From Accumulibacter sp. (lineage in GTDB: Bacteria > Pseudomonadota > Gammaproteobacteria > Burkholderiales > Rhodocyclaceae): a stretch of 21,293 bases of DNA. A program made the translations under genes and the position numbers. Of this stretch, positions 7,238-13,587 are shown piece after piece. The notes under the pieces are model-generated. The model had not been told where the DNA came from and ran no database searches. It worked only from the letters and a program-made list of their open reading frames with translations. The stretch is taken from positions 1-21,293 of the forward strand of contig JAISQQ010000179.1 of assembly GCA_031274075.1 (NCBI GenBank), in the 5' to 3' direction. Each line of letters begins with the position of its first letter. Within the stretch, counting starts at the first letter, position 1.

Positions 7238-8620
7238 TCAGTCGGCCCATCGCACCTCCAGCGTAAAACGAAAAGACCGGCCGGCCGCGGCTTCCACGAT
7301 TTCATGCTTGTTCAGGTAAGCGCTGATGAAAGGACGGCGGGCGGAAACGAAACCGACATAGCGCGCCATTTCGGCGCCCGTCGGAGCTTCGGCAAACACC
7401 TTGACACTGCGCGTCCCCTCGTCGGCAACGGCGGAAGCATCGATGCCGAGCACGGCCACACGGATCTCCGGCGGGGGTTGCAGCGCGCGGAGAATGGCGG
7501 CCACCGGCAGATTCAGCTCACGGATCGCGGCATTGACCGCATGTACCCTGGGTAACTCGCCGCGGCTCCACGCCGGCTCGACGACGACCGGCACGGGCGC
7601 CGGGCGAATCTCATCAATCCGGGTGGCGAGCGCGCCGATCTCGCGCGCGTTCGTGATCAGTTGCCCGGTCATGGCCGCCAGCAGGACAGCGCCCAGCGCC
7701 AGCGCCGCACGGGTGCCGGACGACGGATGGGGATGCTGCGGCACGGCGTCGAGGGCATGGCGCACGGCGTGTGCTCGCGCGGCCAGGCGCAAGGAGACCG
7801 GCAGGCCGTTTGCCGGCCCGCCGGAGAGGTCGAACGGTTCGAACGGCGCCTCCGGCGCCCCGGCAGCGGAAGCGTCGAGCGCGATCACGGTGAGGCTCTT
7901 CAGCCCGGCCAACTCGGGACGACGCAGACACATACGCCGCCAGCTTTCGCGCAACGATCGGGCCGACTCCCCGTCTCCCGGGGGAGACCGGCGTACCGCG
8001 ACCTCGCCCAGCCGTCCGGAGCCGAAAGCGAAAACGAGCAATCCCCGGTCAAGGATCGCCAGCGCCGCCAAGGTTTGCTTGCCGCGCCGCGGGATCGTTT
8101 CCCAAGCCGCCACCGAAAACGGCAACACCGAGCCCAAGCGCGCGCCGAGGGCGGCGACCAGGCGTTCGAGACCGGCGATGAGCGTTTGTGGATAAGCCAC
8201 CGCGAGACGCGGCAGGCCGTAGGGAGCGTCGTCCAGGGACATCGGTCTCGCCCAGTCGCCGTCGAAGCCGGCCAGCTCGATCAGGGTGGCGGCGCTGGCC
8301 TGGGCCGCGGCAGGGCGCCTCATCGCCATGGTCCAGGGCAATTCTGTCTGCGCCAGCCAAGAGTCGGCGACCAGCACACGAACCTCGCATACGGCGCTTT
8401 TGTCGGCGCAAGCGAGCATTTCCCGCTCGGCGGCGGCGATGGCTTCGAGCAACGCCGCCTCGCCGCCGATTGGCGGCATCGGCAGGCTGAAGCGCGCGTC
8501 CTCGGGCCAGCGGGCGCGCCGTCCGCTGCCGAGCAACAGAGCGCCATCGAGCCGTCCGGCTCCGATCGCGATATACAACACGCCCACGCGCGGCTTCGCC
8601 TTACGCTCAGCCCGCGACAC
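7238..8620 (-). CDS. GspL / PilM-PilN-like platform protein
   Basis: 460 residues. The first 300 or so look cytoplasmic and actin-like in arrangement (opening VGVLYIAIGAGRLDGALLL; middle LAALAILDRGLLVFAFGSGRL and LKSLTVIALDAS), as in GspL or PilM. A single membrane helix spans about 305-322 (AALALGAVLLAAMTGQL), followed by a periplasmic PilN/GspL-like part with a helical segment (NAREIGALATRIDEI), VHAVNAAIRELNLPVAAILR and IRVAVLGIDASA. Combining both halves in one chain is the GspL arrangement. Its role would be to tie the GspE ATPase to the inner-membrane platform. The start overlaps the GspE stop by 14 bp. Overall similarity to textbook GspL is low, so the assignment rests on topology and gene order. 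Confidence 0.72.
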   Translation of the reverse strand: MSRAERKAKPRVGVLYIAIGAGRLDGALLLGSGRRARWPEDARFSLPMPPIGGEAALLEAIAAAEREMLACADKSAVCEVRVLVADSWLAQTELPWTMAMRRPAAAQASAATLIELAGFDGDWARPMSLDDAPYGLPRLAVAYPQTLIAGLERLVAALGARLGSVLPFSVAAWETIPRRGKQTLAALAILDRGLLVFAFGSGRLGEVAVRRSPPGDGESARSLRESWRRMCLRRPELAGLKSLTVIALDASAAGAPEAPFEPFDLSGGPANGLPVSLRLAARAHAVRHALDAVPQHPHPSSGTRAALALGAVLLAAMTGQLITNAREIGALATRIDEIRPAPVPVVVEPAWSRGELPRVHAVNAAIRELNLPVAAILRALQPPPEIRVAVLGIDASAVADEGTRSVKVFAEAPTGAEMARYVGFVSARRPFISAYLNKHEIVEAAAGRSFRFTLEVRWAD

Positions 8621-10289
8621 GCGCTACCTCGTCGAGCGTCGTCTCGCCACTGGCAACACAGTGCAGCGCCATCTCGCGCAACGGTCGCAGGCCGGTTTGC
8701 ATAGCCCGTTCCTTGAGTGCGGAGATGGGGATCTTGTCGACGATCATCTCGCGCAAGTGATCGTCGAGCACGAGCACTTCCGCGACCGCGCGGCGCCCCT
8801 TGAATCCCACGCCGCGGCAATGCCCGCAACCGCGTCCGGCCCGGAAGGTCCAGTCCGTCACTTGCGCGCGGGTGAGCCCGGCGGCGGCCAGAACCTCGTC
8901 GTCCGGCACGGCGTCTACGGCGCATTGCGGGCAGTTCACCCGCAGCAGACGCTGGGCGACGATGCCGTTGAGCGCGGCGGCGAAGCTGTAGGCGTCTACT
9001 CCCATGTGCAGGAAGCGTCCGAGAACATCGAAGACGCTGTTGGCGTGTACCGTGGTAAACACCAGGTGTCCGGTCAACGCGGCCTGCACGGCGATCTGCG
9101 CGGTTTCGTCGTCGCGGATCTCGCCGACCATGATCTTGTCGGGATCGTGGCGCAGGATCGAGCGCAGACCGCGGGCAAAAGTGAGGCCTTTCTTTTCGTT
9201 GACCGGGATCTGCAGGACGCGGGGCAGACGGTACTCGACCGGATCCTCGATGGTGACGATCTTGTCGCGGCCGCTGTGGATCTCGGTGATCGTGGCGTAC
9301 AGGGTGGTGGTCTTGCCCGAACCCGTCGGGCCGGTGACCAGCAGCATGCCGTGCGGTCGGGCGGCGAGGCGGCGGATGGCGACCATGCTGTGCGCGTCGA
9401 GGCCCAGGTTTTCCAGGCGCAGCGAACGCGCTTCCTCGGTCAACGACTGGCGGTCGAGCAGACGCAGCACGGCGTCCTCGCCGAATATGTTGGGCATCAC
9501 CGAAACCCGGAAGTCGATCTCGCGCTCGTTGACCCGTACCTTGAAGCGCCCGTCCTGCGGAATCCTCCGTTCGGCAATGTCGAGTTCGGCCATGACCTTG
9601 ATGCGTGAGATCACTTGGTCGGACATTTCCTGCCCCGGCACCTGGGTGATCGGGACCAGCACGCCGTCGATGCGGTAGAGCACGTGCAGACAGCCGGCAT
9701 CGCATTCGAGGTGGATGTCGCTCGCCTGCAGCTTGAGCGCGTCATAGATCGTCGAGTTCACCAGCTTGACGACCGCGCTCTCATCGTTGTTGATGCTGGC
9801 GAGCGTGATGGCGACGGAAACGTCGTCGTCGCCGCGCGCGCCGAGCTCGGCCTCGAAACCGTCCATCGCGCGCAGCAGACGCTCTTGTTGCGCGAGGCAG
9901 GCCTTGAGATCGTCGGGGTGGGCGATGCACACGCGAGGTTGCGCGGCGGCACCCGAGCAACGTTGCAGCGCCCAGTCTTCGCACGCGCCATCGAATGGGT
10001 CGGAGAGAACGAGGCAGTATCCGCCGCTGGCGTCGCGAGCCACGAGCACGCCGCGCTGGGCGCACTCGGTGTAGCCGAGGATGTCGAAATCCGGCTGCAG
10101 GCCGAGCAGTTCCGGCATGCTCAACGCCGGATACGAGAACTCCGCGCTCAACGCGGCCATCAGTTCCCCGGACGACCAGCCGGCCAGTTTTTGCAGGGCA
10201 CCGGTCAGCGTCAACTCTTCTTGCGCGCACAACACGCGGGCGCGCCCGAGCAAGTCGCCTTCAAGACTCGGGAACTCGGGCGCATTCAT
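8607..10289 (-). CDS. gspE: GspE/PilB-type secretion ATPase
   Basis: 560 residues, the usual size of GspE/PilB hexameric ATPases. An N-terminal N1-like domain spans about 1-130. The catalytic part has LQASDIHLE (187-195), the RIDG segment, the Walker A GPTGSGKTTTL (320-330), the Asp box IEDPVEYRL (347-355), Walker B KIMVGEIRDDETA (385-397) and the His box HLVFTTVHAN (408-417). A tetracysteine zinc motif, CPQC (453-456) with CGHC (488-491), is intact. It powers pseudopilus assembly at the inner membrane. Its stop overlaps the start of the L-like gene and its own start overlaps the gspF stop by 4 nt (ATGA). All catalytic motifs look functional. Confidence 0.96.
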   Translation of the reverse strand: MNAPEFPSLEGDLLGRARVLCAQEELTLTGALQKLAGWSSGELMAALSAEFSYPALSMPELLGLQPDFDILGYTECAQRGVLVARDASGGYCLVLSDPFDGACEDWALQRCSGAAAQPRVCIAHPDDLKACLAQQERLLRAMDGFEAELGARGDDDVSVAITLASINNDESAVVKLVNSTIYDALKLQASDIHLECDAGCLHVLYRIDGVLVPITQVPGQEMSDQVISRIKVMAELDIAERRIPQDGRFKVRVNEREIDFRVSVMPNIFGEDAVLRLLDRQSLTEEARSLRLENLGLDAHSMVAIRRLAARPHGMLLVTGPTGSGKTTTLYATITEIHSGRDKIVTIEDPVEYRLPRVLQIPVNEKKGLTFARGLRSILRHDPDKIMVGEIRDDETAQIAVQAALTGHLVFTTVHANSVFDVLGRFLHMGVDAYSFAAALNGIVAQRLLRVNCPQCAVDAVPDDEVLAAAGLTRAQVTDWTFRAGRGCGHCRGVGFKGRRAVAEVLVLDDHLREMIVDKIPISALKERAMQTGLRPLREMALHCVASGETTLDEVARVAG

Positions 10290-11539
10290 TGCAGGCTTCC
10301 GGCAAGATCGAATATCGGCAGGTACATCAATACTACCACGGTGCCGATGACCAGACCGATCACTGTCATCAGCAGGGGTTCGAGCAGCCGCGAAGACCAG
10401 TCCATCCAGCGCGAGAACTCCTCGTCCGCAAAAAAGGTCGTGCGTTCGAGCATTTCGGCGAGTTGGCCCGAACGTTCGCCCACCTTGATGAGCGATTCGG
10501 CAACCGGACTGGCGAGGCGGGCGTCGACCAGTGCGGAGGATAGGCTATGCCCCCGTTCAATCGCCATCTGGCATTGCGCCAGCCGCTCACGCTGCGACAC
10601 GCCCAGCAGGCCGCTGACCATGCCGATCGCGCGCGGCAGGGCTACCCCCGACGCCAACAGCAGGCTTACCGCGTGAAAGAAGCGCGAGAGACGGAACTCG
10701 TCGGCCCGGGTGGCGAGCCAAGGCAGCGACAGTACCGTGTCGAGCAGCCAGGCGCGTCCGCGGGGAAGCGACAATCCCCACGCGAGCAGGCCCACGAGGC
10801 CCAGCAGCCCGCCCAGCGCGAGTTGCCAGTGGTCATGGATCAGTTTGCCGAAGGTCAGCAGCATCGAGGAGAGCCAGGGGAGATCGCGCCCCGAGGATTC
10901 ATACACCACGGAGAAGCGGGGCACCACGTAGCCGAGGAGAAACAGCGTGACGAGTCCTCCGACGACGAGCAGCATCGCCGGATAGATCGCCGCGGACATG
11001 AGTTTCTTCCGTATGGTTTCAAACTGGAGCTGGTAGGCGATGTAGCGGGTCAAGGATTCCGCGAGATCGCCGGTCTGTTCGGAGGCGCGCACAGTTGCGA
11101 CATAAACGGCGGGGAAATGGCGCGGATGCGCGGCCAGTACGTCGGAGAAGCTATGTCCTTCGCGCAACGATTGCAGAATCGTGGCGAGCACGTCTTTGGT
11201 ATGCGCGTGCTGCTCTTTCGCGTGCAGTGTGGAAAGCGCTTCGGTGAGGTTGAGGCCGGCGCTCAGCAGGGCCAGCAGTTCCTGACTGAAAAGCTGGAGC
11301 GGAAAGCGGGCGCCCAGGCTTTTCGTTGCCTGCGGGGCCGCGTCGTCTCCGTGCTCGATCGCCAGCAGGCGAAGGCCGCGCGCGGCGACGCGCCGCGCCG
11401 CTTCCGTCTGGCCGATATTGGTAAACTCCAGTATGCGGGTCTGGCCCCCCGGTTCCTGCACCGTGACGCGCAGGCGCTCGCTTGCGGCTACCGTCGGCGC
11501 AGCCATCGGCATGGCGTTCACGGAAGTGCGCCGCGTCAT
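10286..11539 (-). CDS. gspF: GspF/PilC-type inner-membrane platform protein
   Basis: 417 residues, close to the usual length for the family (about 400). Two GspF repeats are visible: about 84-207 (LFSQELLALLSAGLNLTEAL, FPAVYVATVRASEQTGDLAE) and about 284-410 (LSRFFHAVSLLLASGVALPR, AESLIKVGERSGQLAEML). Membrane helices lie at about 186-207, 238-256 and 389-409. The protein forms the core of the platform that GspE rotates or pushes to add pseudopilin subunits. The first ATG at 11539 is chosen because GGAACGG lies just upstream; Met10 and Met12 are alternatives that would only trim a non-conserved tail. It is 18 nt from gspG and overlaps gspE. Confidence 0.95.
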   Translation of the reverse strand: MTRRTSVNAMPMAAPTVAASERLRVTVQEPGGQTRILEFTNIGQTEAARRVAARGLRLLAIEHGDDAAPQATKSLGARFPLQLFSQELLALLSAGLNLTEALSTLHAKEQHAHTKDVLATILQSLREGHSFSDVLAAHPRHFPAVYVATVRASEQTGDLAESLTRYIAYQLQFETIRKKLMSAAIYPAMLLVVGGLVTLFLLGYVVPRFSVVYESSGRDLPWLSSMLLTFGKLIHDHWQLALGGLLGLVGLLAWGLSLPRGRAWLLDTVLSLPWLATRADEFRLSRFFHAVSLLLASGVALPRAIGMVSGLLGVSQRERLAQCQMAIERGHSLSSALVDARLASPVAESLIKVGERSGQLAEMLERTTFFADEEFSRWMDWSSRLLEPLLMTVIGLVIGTVVVLMYLPIFDLAGSLQ

Positions 11540-11557
11540 GCCGTTCCGGCGCTCGCG

Positions 11558-11974
11558 TCAACGATAGGAAACGTCGGCCGCGGCATCCGTGCCGCCAGGC
11601 TGTCCGTCCTTCGCGTAGGACAGGAGGTCGAATTCATCTTCGCGCCCCGGCGAACGATAAATGTATTCGCGCCCCCAAGGATCAGGCGGAACGGCTTTCG
11701 TCAGATAGGGGCCGTTCCATTTCGGTTCATTGTTCGGCCGTGTAACCAGCGCGGACAGACCCTGCTCGGTGGACGGGTAGCTGCCGGTATCCAGTCGGTA
11801 GGCGTCCAGCGCCTTGCCGAGCGCCTCGATCTGCGCTTTCGCGGTACTGCGCTCCGATTTGCCGAGTTGCGAAAAATAGCGCGGCCCCACGTAGGTCGAC
11901 AAGAGACCGATGATCACGATGACCACCAGCAGTTCGAGCAGCGTGAAACCATGCGCGCGTCGGGACATATTCAT
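11558..11974 (-). CDS. gspG: GspG major pseudopilin
   Basis: 138 residues. Prepilin signal RRAHG|FTLLELLVVIVIIGLLSTYV with Gly-1, Phe+1 and Glu+5. The GspG hallmarks follow: GPRYFSQLGKSERSTAKAQI, LGKALDAYRLDTGSYPSTEQ, GLSALVTRP and the C-terminal PPDPWGREYIYRSPG, with DEFDLLSYAKDGQPGG resembling the calcium-site loop of true GspG. It would be the main subunit of the pseudopilus. A Shine-Dalgarno-like GAGGTCG precedes the first ATG (11974); a second ATG two codons later is possible. It lies 12 nt after the PEP-CTERM gene and 18 nt before gspF. Confidence 0.95.
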   Translation of the reverse strand: MNMSRRAHGFTLLELLVVIVIIGLLSTYVGPRYFSQLGKSERSTAKAQIEALGKALDAYRLDTGSYPSTEQGLSALVTRPNNEPKWNGPYLTKAVPPDPWGREYIYRSPGREDEFDLLSYAKDGQPGGTDAAADVSYR

Positions 11975-11986
11975 TGCGCAACGACC

Positions 11987-12556
11987 TCAGACCGGCCGGC
12001 GGCGCACCGGGATGGCCAGACACAGCAAACCCAGCGCGGCCAGACTGAGCACGCCGGGTTCCGGCACGTCGATTGGCGGGGAGTCGAGCCTCCAGACATA
12101 GTTTGTGTAGTTGAGTCCTTCCCAGCCTGTAGTTTCGGGATAACCGAAATCCATGCAATCAGCATGGTCACACACCCATGCCGAATAAGCGGGATAATCA
12201 TTGTACAGCCCTGATGCGGGGGAGGCGGCAAAGTCTTCATGCGCTGGATTGATCAGGTACTGATCATCCCAGAGACCGTCGAGCCAAGCCGTATGGGTGA
12301 TGGTCTGCCAATCTGTCGAATCAATAACTGAAATCGCGTAGTCGGTGTAGTCCCCACCGAACAACATCGCCGCAGCCTGACGCGCGCTCATGACTTCCGG
12401 TTCGTCCGCCATCGAAGGACCATCAAACACATTAAATTTTCCCACATACACCGGAATGGCCCAAACGGAAGCGGAAGACAGCAGAAGCGTACAGACTCCC
12501 ATCACGCCGAGAACCCGGCGCCACCCTTTCCATGTCATGCCCTTTTGAGCGTTCAT
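11987..12556 (-). CDS. PEP-CTERM sorting-domain protein, first gene of the secretion operon
   Basis: 189 residues from the ATG at 12556, preceded by a good ribosome binding site; an in-frame start at 12577 is less likely. A signal peptide (VLGVMGVCTLLLSSASVWA, cut near residue 33) exposes IPVYVGKFNVFDG. The mature part is acidic and aromatic (MSARQAAAMLFGGDYTDYAI, TAWLDGLWDDQYL), with two Cys in VCDHADCMDF. The C-terminus is a PEP-CTERM signal: VPEPG, a hydrophobic helix (LSLAALGLLCLAI) and a basic end PVRRRPV. In this family the signal is recognised and cleaved by an exosortase, usually in exopolysaccharide-producing bacteria; no exosortase is seen here. The gene lies 12 nt upstream of gspG in the same direction, so it is probably co-transcribed and could be a cargo of the system. 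Confidence 0.88.
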   Translation of the reverse strand: MNAQKGMTWKGWRRVLGVMGVCTLLLSSASVWAIPVYVGKFNVFDGPSMADEPEVMSARQAAAMLFGGDYTDYAISVIDSTDWQTITHTAWLDGLWDDQYLINPAHEDFAASPASGLYNDYPAYSAWVCDHADCMDFGYPETTGWEGLNYTNYVWRLDSPPIDVPEPGVLSLAALGLLCLAIPVRRRPV

Positions 12557-12560
12557 CGCG

Positions 12561-12566
12561 CACCTC
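12561..12566 (-). promoter_or_regulatory. Ribosome binding site of the PEP-CTERM gene
   Basis: GAGGTG on the minus strand, 4 nt before the ATG at 12556. It supports that start rather than the in-frame one at 12577, which would place this motif inside the coding region. Confidence 0.55.
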
Positions 12567-12626
12567 GTTCGTATCATGCAAGTGAAGTTGAGTCATCCTA
12601 CCGCTTATTCGGCATTGTTACCAGAT

Positions 12627-12649
12627 ATTACGGAAAAGATTACGGAAAA
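12627..12649. repeat. Tandem 12-bp direct repeat upstream of the operon
   Basis: ATTACGGAAAA occurs at 12627-12637 and again at 12639-12649, a perfect 11-bp match with a 12-bp period. It lies 71-93 nt upstream of the first gene of the operon, where a regulator or activator site would be expected. A plain duplication without function is possible. Confidence 0.6.
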
Positions 12650-12894
12650 ACTGTGTGTGTGCCGTCCCTTGTTCCGATCCTCCGCCTCCCGCATAACTCC
12701 CTCAGTCATTCCTTGCGCCCAAGGCCGCTCAATGCTCTCCATCCCGTTAGCTCCAAGCCACATTCAAGTTTTTCCACGGAAGTTTTACATGCGCTCGCCT
12801 TTCTGCCGCTCCTCCTGCTCCCAGGCAGCCTTCCCGCCCGCGCAAGGCCTGGACACCGGTGCCCCAAGCCTCCGATCGACCCCCGAACGGCTAT

Positions 12895-13215
12895 CTAAGC
12901 ATGCAAGAAACGGACGTAATAGGCAAGTGCGGAAGGCAAGCTACGCTGGCTACGGACCTGGAACGGCCAGGAATGGAAACTGCAACCGCGATGGGAAAGC
13001 CTGTCGCCTCCCGCAGAACTCCACACCGTCAGGTCGTCTGCGGTCAGCCGCGCGTAACCGTTCGGCCGCGTTACTTGCATCGGGCCAGAACTGGACCGGG
13101 GAGGCCAGAGGTCCCCTTCGCTCGGCAGATCACCCGCCAGGAGCATCTCCTGGGCCGGCAGTGACTGGGGCTGAATGACATACAACCAACATGCCGCCCA
13201 CACTATCCGCGCCAT
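12895..13215 (-). pseudogene. RHS-like N-terminal remnant with an apparently inverted internal segment
   Basis: A minus-strand frame of 106 codons opens with a signal-peptide-like start (MARIVWAACWLYVIQPQSLP, then AQ). It continues MQVTRPNGYARLTADDLTVW to about 13015, which I associate with N-termini of secreted RHS/YD-repeat-type proteins. After SSAGG the sequence stops making sense. The expected continuation appears on the opposite strand at 12929-13012, reading LRWLRTWNGQEWKLQ then PRWESLS. The segment is bounded by imperfect inverted repeats (TGCGGAAGGCAAG at 12928-12940 and TGCGGGAGGCGAC at 13015-13003 on the minus strand, 10 of 13 identical). Turning it round keeps the frame open through to the same stop (ALAYYVRFLHA). 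Even so the product would be only the first fraction of an RHS protein. No strong ribosome binding site is seen. The family assignment is from memory. Confidence 0.45.
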
Positions 13216-13587
13216 CGATCCGGATAATCCGGGCTTGCCTGGCGTGATTTGGCGGACGGCGCGGACGCGGATGCGCTTTTGCTCGGAAATTCTTTTGTGG
13301 CGGAGCTTTCCATGGGGCGGTTATTCGGAATCCAGGGAATTTCCGGGTATTCTACGGAATTCGTATGGCGGGCGGCGATATTCGGGGAAAGCAGGCGAAG
13401 ATGGACTGTCTGCGAAACCCGACGATGGTGAGCAACGGGGAATCGCTGGGATTTATTTCATTCGGATCAATGCTTGCTGAACAGTTACCTACCCTGTCCG
13501 GGGCGGGAAGCCTGTCATCGAAACGTTGCAGTAGAATGTGGAAGTTCGACCATAGGCCGCATTCATAAATGAAATGACGGATCACAC
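13216..13587. other. Intergenic region before the LamG-domain gene; no gene recognised
   Basis: Small open frames exist on both strands, but none shows a recognisable domain or ribosome binding site. The segment 13317-13367 is rich in short GGAAT/ATTCC inverted motifs that could fold. Near 13532-13537 a -10-like TAGAAT stands about 50 bp before the downstream ATG, but no -35 lies at the usual distance, so a promoter for the plus-strand gene is only suggested. Confidence 0.35.

Larger units (their letters stand above)
12557..12894. other. Non-coding leader and promoter region of the secretion operon
   Basis: No convincing gene. The segment nearest the PEP-CTERM gene is AT-richer than its surroundings and holds a tandem 12-bp repeat. 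On the minus strand a possible -10 hexamer TAATAT (12630-12625) overlaps that repeat, but no good -35 stands at the right distance, so the promoter is not fixed. The part from about 12780 to 12890 reads as a signal-peptide-like stretch on the plus strand (ALAFLPLLLLPGSLPARA), which is closed by a stop codon soon after. Confidence 0.4.

Noticed and set aside
8320..9705. 461-codon minus-strand open frame overlapping gspE
   Set aside because: Arginine- and proline-rich shadow of gspE in another frame; gspE has all ATPase motifs.
10547..12214. 555-codon plus-strand open frame
   Set aside because: Antisense to gspF, gspG and the PEP-CTERM gene, all of which have clear family motifs; its product has no recognisable domain.
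12786..12898. Plus-strand signal-peptide-like stretch ALAFLPLLLLPGSLPARA in the same frame as the LRWLRTWNGQ segment
   Set aside because: I considered a plus-strand RHS pseudogene instead of an inversion, but three stop codons separate the two parts, while the minus frame has its own signal peptide and stays open on turning the segment. It remains the main alternative.
12576..13178. 200-codon plus-strand open frame in the intergenic region
   Set aside because: Product is basic and low in structure, with no domain and no ribosome binding site; it spans the inverted repeats and the remnant on the other strand.
13249..13431. Small plus-strand frame with a TTG start before the LamG gene
   Set aside because: No ribosome binding site, no recognisable motif and a tail of Arg/Trp typical of chance translation.
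13512..13537. CTGTCA and TAGAAT as a promoter for the LamG gene
   Set aside because: The spacer is 14 bp, too short for a standard sigma-70 promoter.
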